63,808 nucleotides of DNA from an uncultured Oscillospiraceae bacterium (GCA_934630495.1 CAKTVW010000008.1:1-63808), one strand, 5' to 3'; counted from the first letter of the stretch, positions 1 through 8,856 are shown. Numbers and translations: made by a program. Notes: generated from the letters alone by a model not told the origin.

Positions 1-609
1 GATTTCGGGTTGTCCGTCCTCGCCCTTGCGGTAGCCGAGGAAGTTCTTGTATCTGAATACTACCTTGCCTTCACGGGCGGCCTGTGCCTTGCCCCATTTA
101 ATGTTGGCGCTGATATTTTCCGATTCGCTTTGCGCGATGCTGCCGTAGATAGTGATGTAAAACTCGGCACCGGGCTGATTGCTGTGGATGCCCTGTTCTT
201 CGAAGTACACGTCGACACCGAGGTCATTGAGCAGCCGGATATACTTCAAGCAGTCGACGGTGTTCCTCGCAAACCTTGCAATGGATTTTGTGATGATCAT
301 GTCGATTTTCCCTTGTTTGCATCGGCGGATCATCCGATTGAATTCATCTCGGTTTTTCACGCTTGTGCCGGAGATGCCCTTGTCGGCGTAGATACCTTCA
401 AGCGTCCATCCGTTTTCGGAATTGATGCGTTCGGTATAGTGCTGCACCTGATTTTCGTAGCTGTTGAGCTGTTCCTCCTGCTTAGTGGAAACGCGGCAGT
501 ATGCCGCCACCCGCAGGACTCGGTAATGGGTTTTCACGCTTTCTCTGACCGATACGGTCGGTTCGATTATCCGCACCACTCTCGGCGGGGATACAACAGT
601 CTGTTCCAT
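1..609 (-). CDS. Serine recombinase of a mobile element (C-terminus outside window)
   Basis: The 5' 203 codons of a large serine recombinase; the gene runs off the left edge of the window. The resolvase core begins near residue 33 with VAAYCRVSTKQ, where Ser41 is the predicted nucleophile. It continues with the family motifs DKGISGTS and IARFARNT and the end of the catalytic domain (FLGYRKGEDGQ). The start chosen is ATG at 609, preceded by GGAGC at good spacing. The frame stays open throughout the visible part. Such enzymes cut and join att sites of integrative elements through a phosphoserine intermediate. The rest of the element should lie to the left of the window. Confidence 0.9.
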   Translation of the reverse strand, partial: MEQTVVSPPRVVRIIEPTVSVRESVKTHYRVLRVAAYCRVSTKQEEQLNSYENQVQHYTERINSENGWTLEGIYADKGISGTSVKNRDEFNRMIRRCKQGKIDMIITKSIARFARNTVDCLKYIRLLNDLGVDVYFEEQGIHSNQPGAEFYITIYGSIAQSESENISANIKWGKAQAAREGKVVFRYKNFLGYRKGEDGQPEI

Positions 610-853
610 TGTCTGGCTCCTTTCGTATGATCTGTCCGTTCAGCAGTATGATATCTGCTGTCTTGTCGGTGTACAGGCGTATTTCGCTGACCGTGCGGTT
701 CAGCCGCTCGGCGATGTCTGCCGTACTGCCAACTTCGGCTTTCAGCCTTTGTACGGCGCAGCACCCGTTGCCGAGTTCTTTATATTTCCGGGCGAGGCAC
801 TCCGTCATTTTGCTTCGCAATACAGCTTTGTCGATTTCTGCTGCGTCAAGCAT
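482..853 (-). CDS. Small protein overlapping the recombinase start, possibly a recombinase-tail remnant
   Basis: A 123-codon ORF with a good ribosome site (AAGGAG, 8 bases before ATG at 853). Its last 128 bases overlap the recombinase gene in another frame, so the C-terminal third is probably not conserved. Residues about 10-75 include an amphipathic helix followed by IRLYTDKTADIILLNGQII. This resembles the coiled-coil plus final beta segment at the C-terminus of large serine recombinases. It may be a remnant of an adjacent recombinase or a small accessory protein of the same element. I do not recognise a named family. Confidence 0.45.
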   Translation of the reverse strand: MLDAAEIDKAVLRSKMTECLARKYKELGNGCCAVQRLKAEVGSTADIAERLNRTVSEIRLYTDKTADIILLNGQIIRKEPDNGTDCCIPAESGADNRTDRIGQRKRENPLPSPAGGGILPRFH

Positions 854-880
854 ATCTGTGTTCTCCTTTTTGAGGGTAAT

Positions 881-917
881 AAAAAAGGCAGATAGATTTT
901 TGATTTCTATCTGCCTT
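881..917 (-). terminator. Intrinsic terminator/attenuator reading on the minus strand
   Basis: An 11-bp stem (885-895 with 907-917) and an 11-base loop are followed on the minus strand by six T (886-881). It lies 28 bp upstream of the small ORF that begins at 853. It could terminate readthrough from the tRNA-Leu side or attenuate expression of the recombinase unit. Confidence 0.6.
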
Positions 918-1021
918 GCGTATCATTATTCGGTTGTGTGAGAGTTCAAGACATCCAACAAAGGGAAAACATCATTTTTATATCTGTCAAAACGGTTCGC
1001 TGAAATTTTGCCGTATAAACG

Positions 1022-1079
1022 GTGAAAACCCCGATAAAATCGGGGTTTTCACGGGCTACATCTATTTTGTAGCCCTTTT
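1022..1079 (-). terminator. Double hairpin downstream of tRNA-Leu
   Basis: Two adjacent palindromes. One is a 14-bp perfect stem with a 3-base loop at 1022-1052. The other is an 8-bp stem at 1053-1075 followed on the plus strand by TTTT. Both lie just after the 3' end of the minus-strand tRNA-Leu and are its probable terminators. The second also reads as a terminator on the plus strand. Confidence 0.6.
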
Positions 1080-1080
1080 A

Positions 1081-1168
1081 TGGTGCGCGAGGCGGGAGTT
1101 GAACCCGCACGTCCGGAGTGGACACTAGAACCTGAATCTAGCGAGTCTACCAATTCCACCACTCGCGC
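1081..1168 (-). tRNA. tRNA-Leu (anticodon CAG)
   Basis: Folds as a class II tRNA: the acceptor stem GCGCGAG pairs with CTCGCGC, and the 3' CCA is encoded. The D-arm contains GGTAGAC. The anticodon loop TTCAGGT on stem CTAGA/TCTAG gives anticodon CAG. There is a long variable arm, and the T-arm reads GTTCAACTC. Length is 88 nt including CCA, normal for tRNA-Leu. Confidence 0.96.
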
Positions 1169-1263
1169 ATTTATCCTGCAATCATCCTGATTGCTCAGAT
1201 AATATACCACGGCAATTCCTGTTTGTCAATTCCTTTTTTGGCTTTTTTGCGATTTTTTTGCAA

Positions 1264-1863
1264 TCACCGATGCAGCCAGTCCTTCAGCTCCTGAAGCCAT
1301 TCCAATGTCTTAAAGCGGAGAACGTATTTTTCCTCTCCGCCTGTGACCAGCTCCGTTTCGGAATCGTCAAAACCGCCTGCGGCTGCGCATTCCGAGAACT
1401 CGTTCGCCGTGGCCGCGGTGCAGAGGGACGGGAAGACGACGCACCACCAATTGTGTCCCTGCGCCGCGCCGATCTTGACGCGAAGTGACGGGTAGATGCC
1501 TGCGGGGAGGGTAAAGGTGTCGTAATACCGCGTCGCGAAGCGCTCCTCGCCGAGCGATACGGTCACCGGTTTTTCCGTGCAGCGCTGTGCCGACGTCTGA
1601 AGCTCGTTCAGATGCGATGCAAGCACCGTCCGCGCGGCATTCGCATCTCCGCAGTCTGCGGTCAGCGCGGCGACATTCCGTAAAACGGCATCGCGCACAC
1701 GCAGCTTTTCCGCCTGATCTTCGTCGGAATCCGAATTTGCTACGACGTGCAGTCGGATCGTCTTTGCGGCAAGGCTGCGCTGGGTCAGATAGCTGTCGGC
1801 CGAAAAAATAAGGATCGCCGCCGCCGCAACAAGCAGCAACCAAGCAAAAATTTTGAGTTTCAA
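1264..1863 (-). CDS. spoIIR: Stage II sporulation protein R
   Basis: Secreted signalling protein made in the forespore. In Bacillus it activates the SpoIIGA protease, which matures pro-sigma-E in the mother cell. An N-terminal membrane/signal segment (about residues 4-24) is followed by the family hallmarks RLHVVANSDSDEDQ, KLRVRDAVL and GHNWWCVVFPSLC. The annotated start is TTG at 1863, because AGGACGG sits 8 bases upstream. A GTG at 1872 is in frame but has no room for a ribosome site. The protein is about 199 aa, slightly short for the family. It is direct evidence for an endospore-forming lineage. Confidence 0.93.
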   Translation of the reverse strand: MKLKIFAWLLLVAAAAILIFSADSYLTQRSLAAKTIRLHVVANSDSDEDQAEKLRVRDAVLRNVAALTADCGDANAARTVLASHLNELQTSAQRCTEKPVTVSLGEERFATRYYDTFTLPAGIYPSLRVKIGAAQGHNWWCVVFPSLCTAATANEFSECAAAGGFDDSETELVTGGEEKYVLRFKTLEWLQELKDWLHR

Positions 1864-2024
1864 AATAAGCACCGTCCTATGTAACCCGATTACTTTTTGA
1901 AGCCGATATGAGCCGCCGCACGGCCTGACTTCAAAAGCTGCCTCATACGAAAACTATGCCGCAGCGGTGGGCGGAAAGGGCTTTCGTATAAGAATGGTTA
2001 CAGTATGGACGGTGCTTTGATTTT

Positions 2025-2882
2025 TTATACGTTCTGTGCAATAAAAACCTGAGGATAGTTCTCCTTGAGCATCATGCAGGCGACGGCGGCGGACTCAAAG
2101 GAATCGAAGATCCCGAATACCGCGCTCCCGCTTCCCGTCATAAGGCTGCCGTATGCGCCATAGGTCATCATGACGGACTTGATATAGTTCAGCTCGGGAT
2201 GGTCGTGTATGACCGCCTGCTCGAAGACGTTGCAGAGCTGCTTGCCGATCTCCTGCAGATCGCCGCGCTGCAGCGCGGCCCGCATCGCGACCGTGTCGGG
2301 CCGTTCGCAGATCGTCATCTCGTCCAGCCTTGCGTAAAGCGTCGGAGTGGAAAAGGACAGCTCGGGCTTGCAGATCACATAGGTCATCGTCGGCGCGTCT
2401 GGCAGCTTGGTGAGCCGTTCGCCGCGTCCCTCCGCAAGCGCCGTTCCGCAGAGAACGCAGAAGGGAACATCCGATCCGACCTGCGCGCCCAGCTCGCACA
2501 GCGCATAGACCGACAGCGGATAGCCGCGCCAGCGGTTGAGTGCGCGGAGCACCGCCGCCGCGTCTGCGCTTCCGCCGCCCAGCCCGGCCTGTGACGGGAT
2601 GCGCTTGGTGATGCGGAGTTCCAGCCCGTCCGGTTCGCCTCCCAGCTCGTCGAAGAATACCCGCGCGGCCTTCCATGCCAGATTCGTTTCGTCCGTCGGG
2701 GTATCCTCACGGTCACAGACAAGATGCCAGGGCTTCCCGGTATCGACATCGATCTCGACATCGTCGCGCAGTGTTACGGCCTGCATGACGGAGCAGAGGT
2801 CATGATAGCCGTCCTCGCGCCGTCCGAGTACGTCCAGCGTCAGGTTCAGCTTGGCAAACGCGCCCTCGGTCAGCGTCGTCAT
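2025..2882 (-). CDS. ispE: 4-diphosphocytidyl-2-C-methyl-D-erythritol kinase
   Basis: GHMP kinase of the non-mevalonate isoprenoid pathway; it phosphorylates the 2-hydroxyl of CDP-ME using ATP in the cytoplasm. The N-terminal AFAKLNLTLDVLGRREDGYH motif binds substrate. The ATP-binding glycine-rich loop is PSQAGLGGGSADAAAVL (about residues 95-111), and the C-terminal GHMP motif is SLMTGSGSAVFGIF. At 285 aa it is full length. Its ATG overlaps the stop of the upstream DUF1015 gene by four bases (ATGA), so the two are probably translationally coupled. Confidence 0.96.
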   Translation of the reverse strand: MTTLTEGAFAKLNLTLDVLGRREDGYHDLCSVMQAVTLRDDVEIDVDTGKPWHLVCDREDTPTDETNLAWKAARVFFDELGGEPDGLELRITKRIPSQAGLGGGSADAAAVLRALNRWRGYPLSVYALCELGAQVGSDVPFCVLCGTALAEGRGERLTKLPDAPTMTYVICKPELSFSTPTLYARLDEMTICERPDTVAMRAALQRGDLQEIGKQLCNVFEQAVIHDHPELNYIKSVMMTYGAYGSLMTGSGSAVFGIFDSFESAAVACMMLKENYPQVFIAQNV

Positions 2883-4120
2883 TTGATCCGTCTGCCCTCG
2901 AGATAGTAGCGCTTTTCGCGGCTGTGGCCCATGGAGAAGGTCTTTCTGGGGAGAATGCCGTCGGCGATAACGCCGCGGAAGAGCTGGCTCTTTTCCATGG
3001 CGGGCAGGAGGAAGCCGATGGCGTTTTCCTGCTTGGCAAGGGAAATGAGGGCGTCGTCGTCATGGATGTAGTCGATCTCGCCCGGATGCTCCTTGAGATA
3101 GGCGTCGAGGAAGCCCTGCAGAACGCCGACCGCAAGCTGGCTCTTGGCCTTGTCGAGCATGACCGTGCCGGATTCGTCGCCGATATACCACTTGACCGCG
3201 AAGCCATCCTCCGCGCACGCATCCTTTTTCAGAGCCTCAAGCAGCGCTTTGGGATCGCACTTGGTAATGACGCGGTGGATCGGCTCAAAGACCTGCGCCT
3301 CGTCGTGGATGTTTTCCAGCTCTACCAGAGCAAAGCGCGCGGGATGGTCCGACAGATCGACGTCGGGATTCTGCTTTTTCAGTTCCTCGTAGCAGGACTT
3401 TGCCGTTGCAAGAGAGTGGTTGCCGTCGCCGACGGCGAAAACCATGGGTACGCCCTTGAGATCGGCGTATTTCTTGCCGACATTGGCGGTGTAGTCCGTC
3501 AGACGGTCGTTGAAGGCGTCGACCTCCGCGCCGTCGACCAGCCAACCGGCGATGTGGTTGCCGCCCTCCATCAGCTCAAAATCGTAGAGCTTCGGGAGCG
3601 TATCCTTCTTGGCGGCGATCGGCTCGATCAGGACCTTGTCGTGGTCGTCGCAGAGCATCAGAATGTGCGGCAGCTCGATCGGGGCGTCTCTGCGGACACG
3701 CATACGCGGCGGGATGCGCTCTACGACGGTGCGCTCCGTGGCGCGGATCGGGGAGGTCGAGCCGGTGGAATAGTCGTAGGCGTCGAGATCGACCATGCCG
3801 ACTAAGCCCTTGCGGATCGTGCCGTTTTCAAGGGTACGCTCGACATAGACCAACGCGTTTTTCAGCGTTTTGAAGACGTTTTCCTTCAAATACTGCTCCA
3901 TTGTGGCGTTGATGAGTTTGGTATGCTCCGCTTCCTGCGGCGTACCCAGCTCCGCCTCGGGGAGAATCAGGTTGATAGTGGAAGGCGCACCCTCCGCGTT
4001 CTTGCGGACACGCTCCCAATACGCGGGGTCGGAGGTAAACTGGTCGCAGGCGATCACTGCCCATTTTTCCAAGGACTCCACCTCGGGGAAGAGAATATCA
4101 GCCGGTAAAAATGCGTTCAT
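2879..4120 (-). CDS. DUF1015 family protein
   Basis: A 413-aa cytoplasmic protein of the DUF1015 family, whose biochemical role is not established. Recognisable parts are the N-terminal FLPADILFPEVE and WAVIACDQFTSDPAYW segments, the central PHILMLCDDHDKVLIEP, and FAVGDGNHSLATAK. The start is ATG at 4120, with AAGGCGG seven bases upstream; a TTG 18 bases earlier has no ribosome site. It is the first gene of a two-gene unit with ispE. DUF1015 genes often sit beside serine-metabolism genes elsewhere, but none is present here. Confidence 0.9.
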   Translation of the reverse strand: MNAFLPADILFPEVESLEKWAVIACDQFTSDPAYWERVRKNAEGAPSTINLILPEAELGTPQEAEHTKLINATMEQYLKENVFKTLKNALVYVERTLENGTIRKGLVGMVDLDAYDYSTGSTSPIRATERTVVERIPPRMRVRRDAPIELPHILMLCDDHDKVLIEPIAAKKDTLPKLYDFELMEGGNHIAGWLVDGAEVDAFNDRLTDYTANVGKKYADLKGVPMVFAVGDGNHSLATAKSCYEELKKQNPDVDLSDHPARFALVELENIHDEAQVFEPIHRVITKCDPKALLEALKKDACAEDGFAVKWYIGDESGTVMLDKAKSQLAVGVLQGFLDAYLKEHPGEIDYIHDDDALISLAKQENAIGFLLPAMEKSQLFRGVIADGILPRKTFSMGHSREKRYYLEGRRIK

Positions 4121-4301
4121 TATAGTTCCGCCTTTCAATTATTATCCGTTCTGTGTATTTACAGCTCGTTATTTTTTATTATAGCGCAAAAAAACGATTT
4201 TGCATAGCCGGTGTTTTTGACAAATTTCGCCGCGATTTTTGCGTATAGTGCCCAAAAAAGCTGCCCATACTAGAAGCAGCATCATAACAGGAGGGACAAC
4301 T

Positions 4302-4514
4302 ATGGACACATTGGCACTGATCCTGAGCATTATCGGCTCACTGAACTGGGGCCTTGTCGGCATTTTCCGCTTCGACCTTGTCGCGTGGCTCTTCGGCGGA
4401 CAGACCGGATTGGTCAGCCGCATCATCTACACGATCGTCGGTCTGGCCGGACTCTGGTGCATTTCGCTGCTTTTCCGCAAACGCGCATTGGCAAACGACC
4501 GTGCCGATATGTGA
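4302..4514 (+). CDS. DUF378 family small membrane protein
   Basis: A 70-aa protein with two predicted transmembrane helices (about residues 4-22 and 40-60) joined by a short loop. The sequence LSIIGSLNWGLVGIF is characteristic of DUF378/YuzA-like proteins of unknown function. An excellent AGGAGGG ribosome site lies 7 bases upstream. It is monocistronic and followed by a strong terminator. Confidence 0.85.
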   Translation: MDTLALILSIIGSLNWGLVGIFRFDLVAWLFGGQTGLVSRIIYTIVGLAGLWCISLLFRKRALANDRADM

Positions 4515-4575
4515 GGCAGGGAAACATGGGCACGGCGTTGCCGCAGTGCCGCCCCACGCTTCTCTGAACAGAGAG

Positions 4576-4612
4576 CAGCCGCCTGATCGCAAGGATCAGA
4601 CGGCTGTTTTTC
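4576..4612 (+). terminator. Intrinsic terminator after the DUF378 gene
   Basis: The stem CAGCCG-CTGATC pairs with GATCAG-CGGCTG with a single mismatch and is followed by five T. It reads on the plus strand. Confidence 0.85.
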
Positions 4613-4776
4613 TCGGCTTTTGCGGATTTTTTCGTGCCTGATTGTCAGAGCGGGTGTGCTCGCTTCAACCGATCGATTTTATTCAGAGAGCGGCGCAGAG
4701 CTTCCGAAGCGTGCGGTCCTGCGGCATTGCCGCAGGGAGCGGATCAGTCGGAAAACGTGCGATGTCAATGAGCCTT

Positions 4777-6186
4777 TCAGCAGATATCGCCGTCGTCAAA
4801 GGGGTCGCCGCACTGCGGGCAGAATTTCGGCGGATGGTTGGGATCGGCAGGCTCCCAGCCGCACTTGTCGCACTTGTACTGCGGGACGCCTGCGGGCTTG
4901 GGTTTGCCGCATTCGCTGCAGAATTTTCCCTTGTTGGAAGCGCCGCACGAGCAGGTCCAGCTGTCAACGACGGGCTTAGGCTTGCCGCACTCCGGGCAGA
5001 AATTCCCGGTCGCCGTTGCGCCGCAGGAGCATTTCCAGCCGGTCACGGGGGCGGGCTGGGGCTTGCCGCAGCCCGCGCAGAATTTTCCGGTGTTTCCGGT
5101 CTGACCGCACGAGCAGGTCCAGCCGGACGGCGCGGCCGGAGCGGACTGCGCCTGCTGCTGTTGCTGCTGACCCATGGCATAGAGGTTCTGTGCGTTCATG
5201 CCGCCCATCTGACCGGCCATATTCATGCCCATAAAGGCCATTGCCGGACCGGCGTTCGGATTTGCGGCGGCGGCCTTCATGGCCTCGGCCTGCGCTCTTG
5301 TGAGCGTCGCGGCTGCACGGGTCGGATCGGTGTATGCCGCTTCGCGCTGCATTTCCTTGATCGTCTTTTCGTCTTCCTCGTTTGCCTTTACGGAGGAAAC
5401 GCCGAAGGCGACGATCTCGATGCCGCGTCCGTCCTTCCACTGCTCGGTCAGCTCGGCGTTGAGCGCCTGTGCGATCTCTCTGGTATGTCCGGGGAGAGCG
5501 GAATAACGAATGCCCATCTCGCTGATCCGCGCAAAGGCGGGCTGAAGCGCCGTCAGCAGTTCGCTTTTGAGCTGGCTGTCGATCTGGTCGCGCTTGAAGG
5601 TGCTCTTAATATTGCCGCAGACATTCACATAAAATGCCATGGGGTTGGTGATACGGTAGCTGTATTCACCGAAGCAGCGGATCGCGATATCCATATCGAT
5701 CGCCGCACGGTTATCGACAACGCGGAACGGCACAGGGGAGGGCGTTCCGTATTTATTGCCGATGATCTCCTTGGTATTGAAATAATAGATGCGCTGATCC
5801 TTCGGCGCTTCGCCGCCGAAGGTAAAACGTTTGCAGAAATTCTTAAAAACGTCCTTGATGCTGCTGCCGAGGCTTCCGGCAAGGATGGAAGGCTCCGTGG
5901 AGGCGTCGTAGTAATACTCGCCGGGAATGGCGCAGACGTCGACGACCCGTCCCTGCTCAACGATCAGCATACATTGGCCGTCCGCGATCGCAATCAGAGA
6001 GCCGCTGGTAATAATGTTGGCATCGCCGCCGGTGTTGACGGAGCGCCCGCTTGTTTTCTTGCAGCCCTTGGCTACCAGCACGTCTGCGGGAAGTGCTTCG
6101 CAGTAAAAGTATTCCTTCCATTGTTCCGCAAGAATGCCTCCGGCCGCGCCCTTGGCGGCGCCTGCCACTGCCCGAATAAGACCCAT
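4777..6186 (-). CDS. SPFH/Band-7 domain protein with C-terminal zinc ribbons
   Basis: A 469-aa cytoplasmic protein. Residues about 30-265 form an SPFH (virion-core/YdjI-like) domain, including EYYYDAS and the oligomerisation segment with ELTEQWKDGRGIEIVAFGV. A Met/Gln-rich linker with a run of six Gln follows. The C-terminus carries four treble-clef/zinc-ribbon units: three of the pattern W-x-C-x-C-G...F-C-x2-C-G-K-P and a final CDKCGWEP...FCPQCG. Relatives bind membranes or scaffold stress-response complexes. The start at 6186 follows AAGGAG by 8 bases. No partner operon is visible. Confidence 0.88.
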   Translation of the reverse strand: MGLIRAVAGAAKGAAGGILAEQWKEYFYCEALPADVLVAKGCKKTSGRSVNTGGDANIITSGSLIAIADGQCMLIVEQGRVVDVCAIPGEYYYDASTEPSILAGSLGSSIKDVFKNFCKRFTFGGEAPKDQRIYYFNTKEIIGNKYGTPSPVPFRVVDNRAAIDMDIAIRCFGEYSYRITNPMAFYVNVCGNIKSTFKRDQIDSQLKSELLTALQPAFARISEMGIRYSALPGHTREIAQALNAELTEQWKDGRGIEIVAFGVSSVKANEEDEKTIKEMQREAAYTDPTRAAATLTRAQAEAMKAAAANPNAGPAMAFMGMNMAGQMGGMNAQNLYAMGQQQQQQAQSAPAAPSGWTCSCGQTGNTGKFCAGCGKPQPAPVTGWKCSCGATATGNFCPECGKPKPVVDSWTCSCGASNKGKFCSECGKPKPAGVPQYKCDKCGWEPADPNHPPKFCPQCGDPFDDGDIC

Positions 6187-6369
6187 TTTGCTTTCTCCTT
6201 TTCGATTGTTTTTGTCGGCGCATTTGCCTGAAACGGTTTACATAATACATGTACTCCGGGACAAGCGGGAAAAACCGCGCACCGTTTTTGCTTTTAATAA
6301 TATGGTACACGATCATTATAGCATATCCTTCCGCAGTTTGCAATCAAGAAAGCGCAGATGTTCGGATTC

Positions 6370-6411
6370 AAAAAAACAGCCGCCCGTATCGTTCTGATAC
6401 AGACGGCTGTT
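6370..6411 (-). terminator. Intrinsic terminator of the SLH protein gene
   Basis: On the minus strand the stem ACAGCCG...CGGCTGT, with an inner GTATC/GATAC pairing, is followed by seven T (6376-6370). It begins 15 bases beyond the stop codon at 6426. Confidence 0.85.
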
Positions 6412-6425
6412 TCGGCCGGTATTCT

Positions 6426-8573
6426 TTACTTTTTCAGCATTTCCAGAAAACGCATCAGGACGGTGGCGACCTCGGCACGGGTTGCGTTCGCAGCGGGGCG
6501 GACGCAGTTTTTGCCGTTTTCGACAGAGCCGAGAATGAGCTTTTCCGCGACGGCCCAGCGCATGGCTTCGTCGGCGTAAGCGGAAACGGTCTCGGCATCC
6601 GAGAAGCCGTCCAGCTCTGCGCGGCTCGCGCTTGCGGCGTTCTTAAACGCGGCGTAGCGGAACAGGATCGTGACCATCTGTTCGCGCGTCACGTTGTCGG
6701 CAGGGGAGAAGCGGTCCGCTGCAGTGCCGTTGACAATGCCCTTATCCGCCGCCCAGCAGATCGCGTCGGTGTACCAGCTGTCGTCGACATCCTTAAACGG
6801 ATTGGAAAATTCGGAGGCCTCCGGCGAACCCTCCGCGCGATAGAGCACGGTGACGAGCATGGCGCGGGTCATCTTTGCCTCCGGCTCGAATTTGTCGGCG
6901 CTCATGCCGTTCATCAGCTTGTTCAGGAAGGCGTATTTGACCGCACCGTAGTACCATGCGCTTTCCGCAACGTCGGTGTAGGGGTTATCGAAGGGTGTTT
7001 CAGGCGCTTCCGTTTGAACGGTGATCCGTCCCTGCGGCGCGGCGTATCGGCTGTCGACCACGCCGTTCAAGACGTCCTTGATATACATTTCGACGATGTC
7101 GCGCGTCTTGATGCCGTTGCCGTTGTTCAGGTATTTTGCATTTTCGGCCTCTTTTGCGTTTTTGAAAACGTAATAGGTGTCGTTGCCGTTCATCAGGTAA
7201 TTGTCCGCGATCACGGCATAGGTCGCATTTGCGTCAAAGTCCTTTCCGCCGACGGAGGTGATCGTAACGCGATTGACCGTGTCGACCTCGAAGTACTTGC
7301 CGTATTCGGCGCCGGGCTTGTATTCCTTATATGCCGCTACGGTATATTCCAGACCCGCGACCTGCGCCCATGCGGGGCAGTCGGCAGTCTGCACGGAGGC
7401 CTCCAGCGCCTCCAAAAGCTGTTCGCCCGTCAGATACAGGATGCCGACGCCCATCGGGGAGAACGGCAGCGCACGGAGCAGGTCCGTCTGCGTGATATCG
7501 CCGTCATAGATATAATTGTCGCAGTTGCCGCCGTTCTGCACGGCGACGACGGGAGCGTCCTTGGCAAAGCCCTCAAATTTGTTCTCGGCGTACCATTTGA
7601 GCGCATCGGCGGTCAGATCGCCCAGGTTGGTCTCGCCGTTCCAGTTGGCGCGGTCGGAGCCGTTGAGGATCACCTCGCTCTTACAGTCGGCGGCGCTCAC
7701 AGCCTCCTTCGCGGCGGCCACCACGGCGGCGACGGTTTCGTCCTCCGCGTCGAGGGCGACGGTTTCCTCTGCGATCGCCTTGCTTGCGTTGTCAATGACG
7801 TAAGCGCCGACGATCTGCGTTCCGGCGCTCGCGTCGATCACGGCGTCCGCCTCGCATGTGCCACCGTTGGTCAGCGCGATCGTAAGGTCGCATTCGGTCG
7901 GCTTTACAGGCTTGTCAAGTACGGTATAGCCGTCCATAAAGCCGTCCTGCAGCTCGTCGGCGGCATGGGGATCCGTCAGGGCGAAGAAGCCGAGCTTCAG
8001 ACCGCCGACCTCAAGCACCGCGTTCGGCTCAAAGGCGTAGTAGCCGCTGTTTTCCGCACCGACGGCAATGTTCGAGGAAATGGTCTTAAAGCTTGCCGCA
8101 GGTCTGGCCGGACGGGTCTTCATAACGGCCTCGGAGGCCCACGGAGCGTTTTGACGATAGGTCAGCTCCTCTGTTCCGTTTTGCAGCTCGGCCTGCGTGT
8201 AATACTTCATAAAATTGCCGTGGTAGACATAGCCGGTGGTAGCGTCGCCGTAGACAAACTCATATTTGCCCATTGCGGCAAGATCGTAGCCGACCAGAAA
8301 CATCATGCCGTATATGATAATGCCGCGGTCGCTGTTGGCATAGGCGCTGCCTTGCAGGAAATTGCCCGCGTCGACCAGAACGACCTCGGCGCCCTTGGCC
8401 TCATAATCCGCTTTCACCGCCGCAATCTGCGCATAGACGTCGATATTCCCGCGAAGGTTGCCGGTATAAAGCACGACAGTCTTTCCTGCATACTCTCCTG
8501 CCGCGCTTGCTGCGGGAACAAACAGTGCCGCGACCAGCGCCAATGCAAGGAGCATGGACAACAGTTTCTTCAT
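6426..8573 (-). CDS. Secreted 5'-nucleotidase-fold protein with three SLH domains
   Basis: A 715-aa protein. Residues 1-25 are a signal peptide (MKKLLSMLLALALVAALFVP). Residues about 28-255 align with the metallophosphoesterase half of the UshA/5'-nucleotidase family. Residues about 300-510 correspond to the substrate-binding half (NLGDLTADALKWYAE, VQNGGNCDNY, GDITQTDLLRALPF). Residues 525-715 are three SLH repeats (TRAMLVTVLYR, TREQMVTILFR, TRAEVATVLMR) that anchor proteins to cell-wall polymers. The usual metal ligands of the first half are replaced (TGNLRGN instead of a D-x-H motif; MGKYEF instead of GNHE), so hydrolase activity is doubtful. The gene has its own promoter and terminator. 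Confidence 0.85.
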   Translation of the reverse strand: MKKLLSMLLALALVAALFVPAASAAGEYAGKTVVLYTGNLRGNIDVYAQIAAVKADYEAKGAEVVLVDAGNFLQGSAYANSDRGIIIYGMMFLVGYDLAAMGKYEFVYGDATTGYVYHGNFMKYYTQAELQNGTEELTYRQNAPWASEAVMKTRPARPAASFKTISSNIAVGAENSGYYAFEPNAVLEVGGLKLGFFALTDPHAADELQDGFMDGYTVLDKPVKPTECDLTIALTNGGTCEADAVIDASAGTQIVGAYVIDNASKAIAEETVALDAEDETVAAVVAAAKEAVSAADCKSEVILNGSDRANWNGETNLGDLTADALKWYAENKFEGFAKDAPVVAVQNGGNCDNYIYDGDITQTDLLRALPFSPMGVGILYLTGEQLLEALEASVQTADCPAWAQVAGLEYTVAAYKEYKPGAEYGKYFEVDTVNRVTITSVGGKDFDANATYAVIADNYLMNGNDTYYVFKNAKEAENAKYLNNGNGIKTRDIVEMYIKDVLNGVVDSRYAAPQGRITVQTEAPETPFDNPYTDVAESAWYYGAVKYAFLNKLMNGMSADKFEPEAKMTRAMLVTVLYRAEGSPEASEFSNPFKDVDDSWYTDAICWAADKGIVNGTAADRFSPADNVTREQMVTILFRYAAFKNAASASRAELDGFSDAETVSAYADEAMRWAVAEKLILGSVENGKNCVRPAANATRAEVATVLMRFLEMLKK

Positions 8574-8604
8574 GAAAAAACCTCACTTTCAAATAGATAC
8601 TCTC

Positions 8605-8647
8605 ATTATACGCAGACGCATTCCGCGCGCAAGCCCCCTAGGGGGTT
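8605..8647 (-). promoter_or_regulatory. Promoter with C5-TA-G5 palindrome upstream of the SLH gene
   Basis: Read on the minus strand: AACCCCCTAGGGGG (8647-8634), one base, then -35 TTGCGC (8632-8627), a 16-bp spacer and -10 TATAAT (8610-8605). The palindrome directly abuts the -35, a position typical of an operator. The same arrangement recurs in front of two other transcription units near 13.4 kb. Confidence 0.6.
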
Positions 8648-8707
8648 GTTTTCATTAAAAAGGAGTCGGCCTGCGCCGCCTCCTCAGACTGTCAAAAAAG
8701 TCAAGTT

Positions 8708-8834
8708 TGTCATTGCGAGGCCCCGTAAGGGGCCGTGGCAATCTCGCAGAATGATCCAGAATCTTCGGTAAACTCCGGCGAATCCGAAACATTTTACATG
8801 AGATTCCCACGTCGCTTCGCTCCTCGGAATGACA
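8708..8834. repeat. 127-bp inverted-repeat element (REP/MITE-like)
   Basis: The ends TGTCATTGCGAGG (8708-8720) and CCTCGGAATGACA (8822-8834) are 12/13 inverted repeats. An inner hairpin (GGCCCC-GTAA-GGGGCC) follows the left end. It lies between the SLH gene and the lipoprotein gene. A half copy is present at 23237-23270, preceded by a similar GACTGTCAAA leader, so it belongs to a dispersed family in this genome. The stretch 8574-8888 holds no gene. Confidence 0.65.
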
Positions 8835-8856
8835 TGACCGAGGGTTCTTTGACACG

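Noticed and set aside
6249..8771. 840-codon plus-strand ORF opposite the SLH gene
   Set aside because: It is the mirror of the minus-strand SLH protein, which has a signal peptide, domains, promoter and terminator.
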